Shown: positions 23,043-38,803, counted from the first letter of the stretch. The stretch is DNA of 64,000 nt from Neurospora tetrasperma FGSC 2508 (GCF_000213175.1 NW_009799179.1:2095954-2159953), one strand, 5' to 3'. Numbers and translations: made by a program. The notes: generated by a model from the letters alone, not told the origin.

Positions 23043-26000
23043 AAAATCGAATTCTAATTAGAAATAACCCTTCTTAATACGTAATTATACTATATATCCC
23101 TAATTAAAGCCGTTATTAATTAAAAAGTAAATCAATAAGAACTTAAAGAAGAAATTTATCCGCCCGTTATAATTTGCGGCCGCTTCCCCTATCCTCTTAA
23201 TAAAAAAGCTAGACGGTAGCGTTTGTATTTGTATTAATTATTATAATATCAATAATATAATACTAAAAATATATTATTTATAATTATTAATTAAGGAGAC
23301 CTTCGATACTATCTACTGAATAAAGATTTTTACTAAGTTCGATATAATTATTATATTTAATAGGATCTACGTAAAGGAAGGATATAAATAAGTTATTATT
23401 TTTATTACCTATTTCGGTCTTTACGAATTTATTATTTACCCGTTCAGCTTCTAAAGCGCCCTAAGTACCTTTTAGAAGTATATTAATAACGTTCTATATA
23501 ATATCCTTAATATATATACGATAGTATATTTTAATAATATTTTAATTTATTCGGATAATAAAAAAGACTATAAAAATTATATTAGGGAGGTTTTAAAACG
23601 GATAATTTAAATAGGACTATAAATCGATATCGATAAGTACGAATTCTATATTATAAGGACAAAGTATTTTAACTTAATTATTACCCCGGGAGGATTTGAA
23701 TTAAATTTTAATAAAGTATCCGCTATTAAAATTTAGAAAGCTCTAGAAATTAAAAGAGTACTATAGCATTTTTTTAGGTTTTATTAATTTCTATTAGCAA
23801 TTTATTAAATACTTTTTAATTATTACTAATCTGTTATATAAATTAATAAAGAAATTAGTAGATTAATGATAGATTAACCGTTACTAAAAATCGTTTAAAG
23901 CTTTTAAGAAGGCCTTTAATAGTAATTTAATATTCTAGATTTATAATTAATTTAAATAAATTATTGTCGAAATAAATACTTTAAATTAGGCTTATAATAG
24001 TACTCTATCCTAATATAATAAGGAGGGTATCCTATACCCGGTTACTTATTTTAATTAATAATATTCTTTAACGGAATATAATTATAATATTTATAATAAA
24101 AATTATTAACTATTATTAAAACCCTTAAAGAGTAGCGCTCCGAATTAAAAAAGTTTAAAAACCTTTTAAAATCTTTATTAACTATAAGATTTTAAAGACT
24201 TTTATAATTAATAAGCAATTTACCCTCTATTATATACGATAATTCCAATTTTTCTCCCGTTTTAATTTTATAATTAAATACCGCCCTGGATCCTTATAAG
24301 TACACCCCAACGCGTTAAATAGGAAGCTAAAGGACTTACCTAAAGACGAAACTAATAAGCGGTTATTAATTAGAAATAAGGTCTTATTTAATTAAAATAT
24401 TTTTATTAATAGAGCCTTCGTTTTAGAAGGCGGAAGTAAGGAAGTCCCTATTAGTACTAAATATATTTGTAAATTAAAAACTTTAAATAAGAAATTAATA
24501 GACGATATAGTAGTAGAAGGCTATAAAAAATTAATAATTTTCTAAGACGTTATTACTTATTTATTAGACCCTAACTATTAAATATAATTTAAAAAGGTTA
24601 AAGATTATATAAAGAGGGTTCCCTTTACTAAATACCGAGCGATCTAGGGACGAACATATTTCCGTAGCGCCGTTTTTATCGATCCTACTGATATAGGACT
24701 TTACTTTTCACTCCTCCGCTGTATTTATAATTCGCCTTTTACTAGGTACCTAAATTATAAGAAGACCTATTTATTACTATTATAGTCTTTCTTTTAGCCT
24801 GGAATATATACTACTATTAAATTATATTATAAAGCGTATTTAATATATACTAAATCTAAACTATTACAATATATTCCTTATAGTTTTTTAAAATTACTAA
24901 CCGTACTATTCGTACTATAGAAGGATATTTTAATCGATTATATTACTCTACTTATACCCTATTTGTATTACGGATAGGAATTTAAGTATATTACCGTTAT
25001 TATTAATCGTTTTATTAAAATAAAATATTATATCCCTACCGTCGGTTTAACGGTAGAAGAATTAGTAGAATACTTTATTAAAAAATTTATAATATTTATA
25101 GTCTACCGGACTCCGTCGTCTCAAACCGTAATATTTAATTTATTTCGTAATTTTAGAAAGCGTTCTCGTTATAGTTAGAAATTATATTTAAACCTTCTTT
25201 TACTTTCTACTTTACTATTAACGGATAAACTAAGTATATTAACGTAGAAATAAAAAAATAATTTCTACTTTTATATTAATTAGGTTCAAAATAATTAAGT
25301 CAATTAGCTACTAATCGTAGAATTTATTAATAATGATTTTACTTTTAAAATTACAGGTATTTCCCCCTTCTTTACTAATTATAGTTTTTACCCTTATATA
25401 AGTATCAAACCGGCAAAACATTACCCGCTAGAGCTTTTAGTAATATAATAAATAGAATACTTTAAAACTAATAAATTAGTTAACTAATTTTAAAGAACCT
25501 TGAATTTTATTATAAATTAAACCTAGCGGGTATAATAACGCTATAAAAATAATATAAATACCCGATAATCAAATATACTAAAATATAAGGAAGGAAATAA
25601 AGTCCTTCTTAATACTGAAAACTTCGATACTAGCCGACCTTATACTAAATTTATACCCCTCTTTGAGGGCCCGTTCGAAATCCTTAAAGTAAATAACTAT
25701 TAAGTAACGTTTAAGCTCCTAATTAATATAAAATATAATTTAATATTCTATGTTAATAAAGTTAAATTATAGGATAAAGAAGGTCTTTTTGGGTAAATAA
25801 TTGTGGAAGAATAGAATATTCGTATTAATTATAGCCGGATTATAAAGAGGACTAATAATAGGGAGGATTTTATCAAATACGAATTTAAAAGAATTAATAG
25901 ATATTAGAAGAACGATAAGGGTCGTTAAAAATACTTTATAATCTAAGTACCCTTATATATACTATTATAGTAATTATATACTAATATATTTATAGCCTCT

Positions 26001-26266
26001 AACGCTATATAGGCCTTCTATAATAGTTACCCCAATATATTATACCCTCTGGATTAGACGGCGGCGGAGAAGAGACGAAGGCGGTTAAAACGGAGGGAGA
26101 TTACAAAAGGGAAAAAAGGTAAAGCGGGAGGCTCTAACTCTATAGTAGAGGTTATAACAGTACCCGCTAGCGACGGCTTTTTAAGAGCGGACCGCTCATT
26201 TATTAGGGATTTCTATTATTTTATATAATATTAATTAACTATATAACTTCTTTTAGTCCGGGGAAA

Positions 26267-26528
26267 TATTATAGGGTTAGCCTATATATTTTATACTTGA
26301 TACTAGTGTACAATAACTTCTAAAACTACTATACACTATTATTACTATTAGTAGTCTGGCTATTACCAGTAATTAATTAGCTAGAGCGCTACCTACCGCG
26401 GGTCCGTAGACCCGCCGGCGGTTGCCTTTATAAAACTAGCCTTCTAGGCACTCGGCTATACTTCTCTTCCTTTCTCCTTCGTACAATTATGTATATTTAT
26501 ATGTACTATCTACCCTTTGCCCGTAATA
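26267..26528 (+). repeat. Right LTR of element A
   Basis: 262 bp starting TATTATAGGGTTAGCC, ending CCCGTAATA, colinear with 18,636-18,897. Confidence 0.88.
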
Positions 26529-29500
26529 AAAGTATACCTCTTGTAGAATATTAACTAACTATACTTAATTATAAACTTCTCTAATAAAGTCTCGTTTATT
26601 ATTATTACTATTTATATTCGACGCCCTAATATTAATAATAGCTAAATTATACTCTTTAGCTATTTTATAGGTAATAGTATTTACTTCCGCGTTAATATTA
26701 AAGAAGGTTCCAATTTTTAGTCCTTTCTACTATAGTAATATAAATAAGGTTAGTAGGATAGATATCCTAGCAATATTCTTTAAATATAATAGGTAAGATA
26801 GTTTATATAAGTAGGTATATAATTATATAAGAGTAATTATTTCTACTATAACTAAAAAGCGGACTTCAATATATTTTCCCGAATAAATTTAATTACGCTA
26901 TTTAATCTTTAATTTAAATAGTAGATAGAAATTTCGAGAGAAGTTTAATTTATACCCATCTATTCTCCAAGTCCTTTAATAAATATACTATTAATTTAAT
27001 ATTAGGCTATAGGAATAATTTAATTTACTTTCTTTAATTAATTAACTATTATACTACCTTTATAGGAGATTCTAATAATATTCTCCTTATTTAGTCCGGC
27101 TTTATACTAAATTAAAATAATTAATATAATTGCGAATCGTCGATTTATATAATATAACTCCTTAATTCAATAGGGGATATTATAATTAATAATTTTAGAA
27201 ATTAAAGGGTATTACTCCTTAACCTATTTAATAGCCTCCTTCGCTATAGCTTCGGGATTAATAACCCTAATTAACTTTACAGATAAAATTTTAGGTTGCG
27301 CTCCTATATTCTCTTTATTAGAATCTGGAATCGGTAAATTAGCAGCTTTTTCTTCTACTATTAGCTTTAAAATCTTTGTAAGTCGAATTACTAGGGGCAA
27401 TTAATTAAACTCTAAGGAAGAAGGTTAAAGTAAATTATTTTTAAATATAGTAGTATTCTTATTAATAGTATTTAATTATTATAACCGCTTATTTAAATAA
27501 CTAAAGAAGGATATTTCTCCTACAAAATTTATAATTTATTCGCTCGGCCCGCTAATATTAACTTCCTTTTTAAATAATATCGGATTATTTACTATATTAA
27601 TTATTATTTAACGGGTACTTTCGATTTAGTAGTCCAAAGATTATATTCTTTAGAGAAATTATATTTAATCTTCCCTAAATTTATAAATTATTATTATAAG
27701 AAAGGTAAAGGGATTGTAATATTTAAACTATTTGGTAAAACCTATAGGAGCTTTTATATAGTATAAGGTAGAAAGTACTTATTTAGCGGTTATAATATTA
27801 CTTTTTAATATTAGTAATTCCTTAGTAAATATATTTAATAGACTATCGGTAAGAAGTAGCGTTAATTCTATAATAGTAAGGCTAGATTCTTCTAATACTT
27901 CTCCTAATACTTCCTTAAATATTTATCCTTAAAGTACTAGTAGGACTAAATCCTCTTTAATTATATAAAATTATTTAATAAAATTATCGAAGTTTTAAGA
28001 ATATTCTATTAATATTTAGTAAATAATAATAACTTTATATTTATTCGAGGATTTCCGGTAGACTTCTTAGGTAACGTCTAATCCATTAGTTATATAATAG
28101 TAATTAAGTAAATTAGTACCTATTATATAAATAGAAGTATTCGAACTATTATTTTATTACTACTATAGACTATGTACTTTGCTTAATAAAGAAGAAAAGT
28201 TTAGTTCGAATTTATACTTTTTCTTTATTTATTAAAAATACTTTTCCTAACGATTAAAGATAGCCCTATATTCGGGTAATATCCTATATACTACTATTTA
28301 AAATTCTATAAGAAGTTCTAACTTCCCTTATTCAACGGTTGAAACGATCTATTCATTAGGAATATAATCGGGAAAGTCTTTTTTATTTCCAATAGCAATA
28401 ATTATTTATAAGGCGAATATAGGATCCCGAGCCTAATAAACCGCTAATTTACCTTTCTAAATATCGTTTATTATCTTCCAATATTAATTCTAATAGTAAT
28501 AACTATTATACTAATAGTAATTAATTTAATAAGAGTTTCCGCGGCTCTAGTTTCCTCTTCTACCACCTCTTCCTCTAGTTCTACCTTTCGTAAAGGAGCT
28601 ATTTAAATAGTCTATTCTTTTATTAGTAGTATTATTCGAATTTATTATTAATAAATAATTAATTTAGACCTCCTCCTTTTATTTCTTAACTAGTTTTTTA
28701 TCGAACTATAATTATATAATCTTTATTTAGTTGAGTTCGTCGGTTATCTTTTCGATATCCAATTTATTAACTAAATAGTATATAGTAGGTACCGAAGTAG
28801 TAGTCTAATTTGCCGAAGGGGTTTTCTTATAAGAAGGCTAATTAGAATTATTATTTAATTTAATAAGGCTACCTTTCTTATTAGTATTTACTAATGTCTT
28901 TTTCTAAGTCCGGGCTATACCGATACTATTGTTTAAGAAAATAATAAATTTACTCTTTATATAAATATTATTTTTAAAATTAAAATATTCGATAATAATT
29001 TTAATTATATTAGTATAGAATTCCGATTAGGTTATAATATAAATTTTTTCTTTAAAGCTAATAGTTGTTATAATTATTCGCCTAGTCCTTTTCGTAAATT
29101 TCTTATAGAAGTTTTATACTACTACAAACTAAGCAAAATCCTTCTCTTTTTCTAATTACTTTATTAAAAGTACTAAATATTCAAATATAGTATTAATAAT
29201 CCTTTTTTTATTATAAGGGACCGGTTTACTATAGAAGACTTTTAAAGATATAATTTTACTATTAATTTATTTAGAGTCTAATGTTAAAAATTCTTATTTA
29301 AGAAGGCGATAGAACTTTTTCTATATTTAAATACCCTTAGGGTACTACTTAATATTCTTTACTATCTCTCTATAGATTTTTCTTATATTTAGTATATATT
29401 ATTAGTACTATATATTTAATTTAGTCTAATTAAAGAGATAATAGCTCTTAACCCTATTATTAAACTCTTTTAAATATATAGAAATATTCTTCCCTTTAAA

Positions 29501-31445
29501 TGTCTTATTAGGACTACAATTTTTTACGAAGGAAGTTGCAAAGGTTTTACCTACTAATATCTCTATTAAATAAATAGCTAATAGATTTTAAAGAAGGTTA
29601 TTATCTATAATTGGCTATAATTTATATTCGGGTTTTTATTACTAATTAGATTATTTAAACGCTATATTACTCAGCTCTAATAATTTTAAAGAAGGATTCT
29701 AATTATAATTAGAAGGGGAAGAAATAAGGGTAATAAGACGGGGATTTTAGTAGGTAGGAGGATACTATTTAAATTTAAAGCTTTAGGGATAATTAATCTC
29801 TAATCTAGTATAATAAAATTCTAAAAGTAAGAGGATAGGTCGTAAAAGAGTAATATTAAAAGGTAGATGCCGGGTTTGAAGATAAAGCGAAGAAGTAAAT
29901 AAGGTATATATATATAGGATATGAATAAAACCGGGTAAATTTAGTAGTAAATTCTAAATAGTAGGCTAATTATATTTATTACTATACTAATAGTAAGGGA
30001 TTTAATAGTAGTTTCCCTTACTTAAACTAAGTAAAGGATTCTTAAAAGGGATTAGTAATAAGCTTTTAAATTAAATCGGTAAAGGGGTTAAAAACTAATT
30101 GGGTTTTAGGAAGGGGAAAAAAATAATCTCTAACGTAAAAGTAAAAAAAGGAAGGGTAGGATTTGAAAGGAATAATAAGAATAGTTCTAGTACCGATATA
30201 GGAGGCTAATTTAATACTTTCTAATCGGTATACAAAATTAAAATTGTAAAGATATTCCTATTATTACAGATCCTATTAGTATCGTTTATACTACTTATAT
30301 ACTATTTAATCTTCTAGCCCCCTTATAACCTCTTTTCCCTTAATAGTTTAAAGACTTTTAATCCTTTTTAATTATTTTTTTCCTAATTAAATACTTATAT
30401 ACCTTATTTAATTAGAAGTATCCAATCGGTTCTTTTCTTTCTTATTCTTTTAATATTCCTTTCCTCTTTCTTTTCCTAAGTAAAAGAAATATTATTAATT
30501 CTTTCCTCTATTCTTTCTTTTTACTACTTCTATTATTAATATTAAAAAGGGGGCAACCTTTACCTATATCGATAATATCGCTATTAAAGCCCCTTTAATA
30601 AGGATTTATAATAATTAATTACCTTCTATTATTTTTTAAAACGTAATAATAGTAGTAATTATAATTCTAGGAATCTATTAATAATAATTATTAATATATT
30701 GTGTAAAGGGAGGGTTTAAAAGTAATAGCTAGTACTTTTCCTTATAAGGAACTAATTACAAACTCCTAAGGAAAAAGGTCCAAATTCTATCTAATCTTTT
30801 TATATTTAAGTAGGGGCTATATACTATTATTTTAGGGATATTATTCCCTAGAGGCCTAATATTAATACCTACCCTACTTATTAGCGGATTCTTTCGTTAC
30901 TATTATTCTTAAATATTCTTATAATTAAACTACTATTTAAATAGTTTATTAGTCGTCTATTCTTATTATCGTTCAATTACTATCAGTCGGATATTTATTT
31001 ATTTATTAAACTATATAGCCGAACTACTACTATTTAATAATTTATTTATTATTTATATTTACTTACGTTCGGTTATTACTACTTAGATATTCGTTTATTT
31101 ATCTTTCTTATTAATTATTTATATTATTATTTATACTCCGACGTTATATTCAAATAGTAATTCAATAACTACTAATTAATTATATTATTAGTAATTATAA
31201 TACGGCTACTAATATAGCTATATATCGGACATTATTGAGGGCCCCGGACTATTATAAATATCCGGTACTAAAGGTCTTTATATTCTTTAAAATAAAGCTA
31301 TTTAAATATTTTTGTAGTAATTAATTAAATATCGTTAGTAAATATCAGGTAAATTTCAACGAGGATAGGAAATTGTAAATTCCCTATATTCGTTTTAGTT
31401 AATTTAATACTAAATTTAATACTTATTTCGTCCTTATTACTAATT

Positions 31446-32124
31446 TAAAATAGTAAGAAAACTATAATAATAATAATGATAATAATACTATTATAACTAA
31501 TATAACGCGTAAGAATTGTAGCTTTTAGCTATTTAATTAAGTAGAGTAGGGGGTAATTTTTAAACCTTTCGGGTAATTAAGATAGGAGGTACTAAATTAG
31601 ATAAGGCTTATTAAAGTCTTATATTTATTGAATGGTTTAATATTTAGTCTTTACTAATAAACGAAGGTAATTATCGGATCTTTTGGTATTCCTTTCTTTC
31701 GGATAGATAGAGAAACGAATAGGAATTCCCCTAAAAGGGATAAAAGATTATTTAATACTCTAAACAAATAAAGATAGATAATTAAAGATTATTAAAGATT
31801 GTTTTTATAAATTGAGAATATATAATTAAATTAATAATCTAATATAATAAATATTATAATAATTCCTTATCTTATTTTTTTATTATTAGATATTTTATTC
31901 CCTATTCCTTCTATTCTCCTTCTTTTACTATCCCTACTTTTCTATCTTTTTCGATCTATTATCTTATTAAACTAATCCTTCAAAGTCTATTTTTTATCAA
32001 TATTAACTATTCAAATCCACTCAATCTAGCAAGTACATCTCTAATCTATATACCTTGCTGAAAATTTGAAAAAAATTACCATAGAAAACCAATATATATA
32101 TCCCTAAATACTATCCCCAAATCA
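31446..32124 (-). repeat. Right LTR of element C (5' LTR)
   Basis: 679 bp matching 15,261-15,942 over its whole length. It ends CCCAAATCA and is followed at once by the rest of B's left LTR. Confidence 0.82.
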
Positions 32125-32128
32125 TTAT

Positions 32129-32156
32129 ATTTACTATTTACCCTTTACCTATAATA
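32129..32156 (+). repeat. Left LTR of B, second part
   Basis: The last 28 bp of the 262-bp LTR, ending CCTATAATA. It lies directly after element C and its 4-bp duplication. Confidence 0.85.
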
Positions 32157-35100
32157 ATTAATTATACTTTTTTATTATTATATTTATAATACAAACCTAT
32201 TTTCTTTTATTATACAATTAATCTCTAATTGCGTACGTATAGGAATCGCCTTGCTCGCCGAACTGCCGAATCTAGTACCCCGAATATTAATAATTATAAT
32301 TATAGTACTTATAATTATAATTTTACTCCCTTTATTTAATAAAAAAAGGGTAAATACTCTTTATTTAAAGGATAAGAGACTACTCTGTACAATTATTTTT
32401 CTTATATTTTATGACAAGAATAATAATTATATATCCTTCTCTCCCGTTAGTAGTACTAACAATTTTATTAATTTTAGTACCCTTCCTGAAAATACGTTAT
32501 TTAATTTAAATAATGTTTATAAAATATTTAATAAAATTATTAGTACTACTGATATTACTATTTATTAAACTACGTTCGTCGAGCTTCTACCCTTAATAGT
32601 AATTAACGACCTTCTTATCAGTATTTACAATAACGAAGAAAAGAAAGCTATCCCCCGAACCTATTTTAACGCCGCTAACGTTCTTACTTAGGATCCCGCC
32701 TTTCATTCGATTATTACTCTACTCGGCCGCCTTTATTATAATAACTTCGCTTAATACAAAAATATTACTATTAACTTTGAATATAGCGAAAACGAATTAA
32801 AGACTATCCGTATAGTAATTACTAAAGTTTAAAACGACTTTAATTAGAAGAATTTTAATTACTTCAATTTAATAATTAAATTCAACGCCCTTTAAAAGAA
32901 ATATAACAATTTTAATATAAATTATACTACCGTTAAATTCTATAATACTAACGTTCAGTCCCTATATAATAATTTTATTAAAGTAATAAGTATTAGTACT
33001 AAAATATCGTTTTTAAAATAAATTGTAAAGAACCCGCCGATCTTTACTAGTAAAGAAAATATTAGTACTACCTATAGATACGAAATTTTTAAAGTATAAT
33101 ATTTCTATATTTTATTTTAATAGAAGTGCAATTCCTTTTTTTATATTAATAAAGATGTTAAAATTATTCGTACTATTATACTATTAAGTTTTAAAATTTT
33201 ATCCGGTATTTAAAATAATTTAAATATTATTTAGAATAGAGGAGATACAAACTTTCAACGTTAGAAGACTAGTACCGAGTTTATAGAGTTGTTTATTACT
33301 TATTTTTAGAATATTAATTTAAAGATAAATATTAGCTATTATTTAGAAGAGTTTTTTATAAAGAATATATCCTTTGTAAAGTTCGAGTTGGAGTTTACTA
33401 ATTTAATAAATTTCTATAGTTTTAATAATTTTATAAAGGTTTATTATTTATATAATAAAATTAATAAGTACTTCTATAATATTTTCGTATATTATAATTT
33501 TTCTAAGGCTAACGATTTTAAAAAGTAGTTCGCAATTTACCGTACTATCGCCGGCAATTTAAAGGATATTAACTACTACTATAAAATAAATATTTATATC
33601 TTTAGTAATAGTACTTCCGCTAATAGGAATTTTAATAATACTAATATTAATATAGGCGGCGCTTCTAGCTCCTACAACGCCAATAATATCCCTATTAATT
33701 AGGGTAATAATAAAATAAATTTTAATACTATCGACCTCGCCGTCTTTATTTATAAAAATATTTTTAATTAATATACTTATAATAGTAAATACCGCTATTA
33801 TAGCGGCAATAATTATATTGCTTATAATTACCTTACTTTTATTAATTATAGTACTTAGGGTCCTTAATATAATAAAGGTAAGAGGAATAAGGGTAAGGGT
33901 AAAAATAAAGGCCATTATAATAAGGAGGAAATCTATACCGCCGAAATTACGCCTACTACCGCCGCTATTAGTAACGAATATTATGACGAATTGGAAAACG
34001 CTTAACCTTTATACTTAGTCGTATATAAAGGCCGTTCCTATTATTATTATAAAAACGAATTTTAAACTCTATAGAGTTAGAGGGTTTAGAGGAAATTAGG
34101 ATATAATTATTAAATAATTCTATTTCCTTAAATTTAATACTCTTATTTTTTTATACAGTAATTAAATTATATAAAGATTATTATATTACTTTTATTAATT
34201 CTAACTATTTTACGTTTATTTTTATCAATTATTCTTTTATTATTAAATATAACCTTCCTTATTTCCGCCTCCGCTAAGTAAAGAAGCTCGTCCTCGCTGA
34301 CAAAGTAATTAAAAGTATTATTTCTAAAGGAGTAATAGTTAAATTTTGTATTAAATATTATAATAAGACGGTTACCTTCTTAATTTATAATATTTTAAAG
34401 AATTATCCAATTATCTTAGGTTTTCTATAAATATAATATTATAAACCCAAAATCGATTATAATTAATATAGAATTCGTTTTACTAACCCTATTTATAAGG
34501 GTTGCTATTTACCTACTAATTTCTCTAAAAATTAATCGATAGCCCTAAGAACTTTTATTAACCGAATTTTAATTGTAGCTATTCGTAGTAGGGCCGCTTT
34601 AATTTACTAACCGGCCCTAAAGTAGGAAATTATTAACCCCGCTAAAAAAATATTAATACTAATAATAACTTTAAGGAATAGGGTTACTAGTCTTATTAAA
34701 GGAATATTAATACCGGCGCTTATATTAGGGAATAGAATTATTAATTTTATTTAAATAGAATTAGCGCCGCTAGCGCCGCTACTATTATTTTTTATAATAA
34801 AGGATACTAATACGATTTTACTTACTTTCCGGGCTAATTACCGACTTATTTCCGCCCCCCGTTAAAATACTAATAGTTAGTAGAGCCGGATTTAAAATTA
34901 GTATTATAGGTATAGCTACTCTTCTAATTAAAATTAAAAATTTAATATATTAGGACCCTTATATCCGTTTTAATAATTAACGCGTTTTTATAAGTATAAG
35001 ATACCCCCGAGCCGGCTATTACTATAATTTCGATAAAGACTCTTCTATTAAATTAAATAATATTAGAGAATTTAATATAGCTACTTTCAGTTTCGTTTGC

Positions 35101-38100
35101 GAATTTTAGCGATTAAAATTATACGTTACGAATTATATTAAAATTAAAAGGTTAATTATTATAGTAGAAGTTCGGGATATAGATTTAATTAAGAGGATAG
35201 TTACTAATATTATAAATAGTAATAAATAATAATATAAGAAAAGTTTCCCCCTCCTCCTTTACCCTTTTATTAATAATTTAATCAGCGCTTATTTATTAAA
35301 AGAGTTTTAAAAAGTAGCGATTCTTATTAAAGCAATTTACCTTACTAGTAATTTCGATAAAAATACGCTACTTTATAAGGAAACGATCCGGCGTATATAT
35401 TTAGCTAAGATCTTTAATAAGGATATGAAGAAATTCTTTAATAAAGCCGACCGCTTAATTAAAATAAAGGATAAAATTGTCGCTATTTTAAAGAAGTTGG
35501 AAGGACGATAATATATTAATAAAGTAGTAATATTTCTCCCCTCTTTAATTAAGGAAGTTTTACTTTACTATTTATATAATTATAAAATTAAATTCTAGCC
35601 GGGAGCGACCCCTCTTAATGCGCGGTCGCATTATATATCCCTAATCGAAACTATTATCGTTAAAAAGTAGATTAATAAGAATTTAAAAAAGGAATTTATT
35701 CGCCTATTATAATTTGCGGCCGCTTCCCCTATCTTCTTAATAAAAAAACCAGCGGCGGTATCTATATTTATATTAATTATTATAATATTAATCATATAAT
35801 ACTAAAAACGTATTATTTATTACTATTAATTAAAGGAACCCTCAACGTTATTTATTAAGTAAAAATCTTTACTAAGCTCAATATAATTGCTATATTCAAT
35901 AGGATCCGTATAAAGGAGGGGTATAAATAATTTACTATTTTTATTACCCGTTTTAATCTTTATAAATTTATTATTTACCTATTCGGCTTCTAAAAGGCCC
36001 CGGGAACCTTCTAAAATTATATTAATAATATTCTATATAATATTCTTAATATATATATAATAATATATTTTAATAATATCCTAATTTATTCGGATAATGA
36101 AAAAAATTATAAAAGCTATATTAAGGAGGTTTTATAATAAATAATTCGAGCGGGGCTTTAAATTAATATTAATAAATACGAATTCTATATTATAAGGACG
36201 AAATATTTTAATTTAATTATTATACTAAAAGGATTCGAAATAGACCCCGATGAAGTAACCGCCGTAGAAATTTAGGAAGTTTTAAAAATTAAAAGAGCGC
36301 TATAGCGTTTTTTAGGTTTTACTAATTTCTATTAGTAGTTTATTAAATACTTTTCAATTATTACTAGTCTATTATACGAGTTAATAAAGAAGTTAATAGA
36401 TTAGTTATAGACCAATTACTATTAAAAATCGTTTAAAGCTTTTAAGAAGGCTTTTAATAGTAATTTAATACTCCGGATTTATAATTAGTTTAAATAAATT
36501 ATCGTTAAAACGGATACTTCGATTTAAATTTATAATAGTATACTATTTTAATATAATGAGAAGGGTATTTTATATTTAATTACTTACTTTAATTAATAGT
36601 ATTCCGCAATTAAATATAATTATAATATTTATAATAAAGAATTACTAATTATTATTAAAGCCTTCGAAGAATAGCGTTCGGAGTTAGAAGGGGTTTAAAA
36701 ACTTTTTAAAGTCTTTACTGACTATAAAAGTTTAAAGACTTTTATAATTAATAAGTAATTTACCCCCTGTTATATATATTAATCCCAATTTCTTTCTTAT
36801 TTTAATTTTATAATTAAATACTACCCTAAATCCTTATAAATACGCCCCAACGCATTAAGTAGGAAGTTAAAAAACTTGCCCAAAAATATATTTAACGAAC
36901 GGTTACTAATTAGGAATAAAGTTTTATTTAATTATAATATCTTCGTTAACGGAGCCTTCGTTCTAAAAAATAGAAGCGAGGAGATTAATATCGGTACCGA
37001 ATATATTTATAATTTAAAGACTTTAAACGAAAGGTCTATGGACAATTTAGTAGTAGAAGGTTATAAAAAGTTGGTAATTCTTTAAAATATTATTACCTAT
37101 TTATTGGACGCTAATTATCAAATGTAGTTTAAAGAAGTTAAAGATTATATAAAAAGGGTCCCCTTTATTAAATACCGAGCAATTTAAGGACGAATATATT
37201 TCTATAGCGCCGTCCTTATTAATTTTACTAATATAAAATTGTACTTCTTATTCCTCCGCTATATTTACAATTCGCTATCTACTAAGTACCTGGGTTATAA
37301 AAAGACTTATTTATTACTATTATAATTCTTTTTTTAATTAAGGATATATACTATTATTAAATTATATTATAAGGTTTACTTAGTATATACTAAATTTAAA
37401 CTATTACAATATACCCCCTATAGTTTTTTAAAACCGCTAACGGTATTATTCGCGCTTTAAAAAGATATTTCAATTAATTATATTACCCTACTTACGCCCT
37501 ACCTATACTATAAATAAGAGTTTAAATATATTACCGTTATTATTAATCACTTTATTAAAATAAAATACTATATCCCTACTATTAGTCTAATAATAAAAGA
37601 ATTAATAGAGCGCTTTATTAAGAAAGTTTATAGTATTTATAATCTACTAGATTCTATTATATTCGACTACGGTATTTAATTTATTTTATAATTTTAAAAG
37701 GCTTTCTTATTATGGTTAGAAATTATATTTAAACCTTCCTCCACTTTTTATCCCGCTACTAATAAATAAATTAAATATATTAATATTGAAATAGAAAAGT
37801 ATCTCCGCCTTTATATTAATTAGGCTTAAAATAATTAGGTAAATTAATTGCTAATTATAAAATTTGTTAGTAATAATCTTATTTTTGAAATTATAAGTAT
37901 TTCCCCCTTCTTTACTAATTATAATTTTTATTCCCCGTATAGGTATTAAACTGGTAAAGCTATATTTATTAGAGCTTTTAGCGGTATAATAAGTAGAGTA
38001 CTTTAAAGCTAATAAATTAATTAATTAATTTAGAAGGGTTTTAAACTTCGTTATAAATTAAGCCTAGTAAATATAGTAATACTATAAAAATAATATAAAT

Positions 38101-38803
38101 ACCTAATAATCGGATACGCTAAAGTATAAAGAGGGAAATAAAGTCTTTTTTAATACTAAAAACCTTAATATTAGCCAGCCCTATACTAAATTTATACCCC
38201 TCTTTAAAGGCCTATTCGAAGTCCTCTGGGCAAATAACTATTAGGTAATATTTAAACTCCTAATTAATATAAAATATAGCCTAATATTCTATATAAATAA
38301 AATTAAATTATAAGACGAGGAGGGTTTCCTAAAATAAATAACTATAGAAGAATAAAATATTTATACTAATTATAGTTAGACTATAAGAAGAACCGATAAT
38401 AGGGAAGATTTTATCGAATATAAATTCGAGAGAATCGATAGATATTAGAAAAATAATAAGGGTTATTAAAAATACCTTATAATTTAAGTATTCCTATATA
38501 TACTATTATAGTAATTATATATTAATATATCTATAACCCCCGATATAGTATAGGTTTTCTACGATAATTACCCTAATATACTATATCCTCCGGATTAGGT
38601 AGTAGCGGAAAAGAGGCGGAGGCAAAATTACAAAGGGGAGAAGGAGGTAGAGTAGGAGGCTCTAACTCTACGGCGGAGGTTATAATAATACCCGCTAGCG
38701 GCGGCGGTAAAGGCTTTTTAGGAATAGACTGTTTATTTAATAAGGATTTCTATTATTTAATATAATATTAATTAATTATATAGCTTCTTTTAATCCGGAG
38801 AAG

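Larger units (their letters stand above)
18636..26528 (+). mobile_element. LTR element A, Ty3/gypsy-like, fossil, same family as B
   Basis: Youngest insertion that can be ordered, sitting inside C. Two 262-bp LTRs, flanked by GAAGT (18,631-18,635) and AAAGT (26,529-26,533), a 5-bp duplication with one G/A difference. A purine-rich tract (GGGGAAA) precedes the right LTR. The gag-like region lies at roughly 19-22 kb (the longest open stretch is 20,060-20,443), reverse transcriptase/RNase H at about 23.1-24.3 kb (short match EYNYNIYNK near 24,080) and integrase-like sequence at about 24.6-25.7 kb. Interrupted by a 682-N assembly gap. Broken in dozens of places; similar to B along its whole length. 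Confidence 0.88.
15261..32124 (-). mobile_element. LTR element C, Ty3/gypsy-like, fossil, inserted in the LTR of B
   Basis: Bounded by long direct repeats of 682 and 679 bp and flanked by a 4-bp duplication (TTAT). Without nested A and its duplication it is about 9.0 kb. On the minus strand an RNase H end of gypsy type is recognisable at about 16,170-16,210 (short match KIRYIPGKKN), with reverse transcriptase-like sequence to its right (about 16.7-17.7 kb). The part right of A (26,534-31,445) would hold the upstream half (gag and protease), not recognisable in detail. An integrase was not recognised. Broken in dozens of places. Confidence 0.8.

Noticed and set aside
22306-23061. 251-codon open frame spanning the N run
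   Set aside because: It is almost entirely N; the openness is an artefact of the gap.
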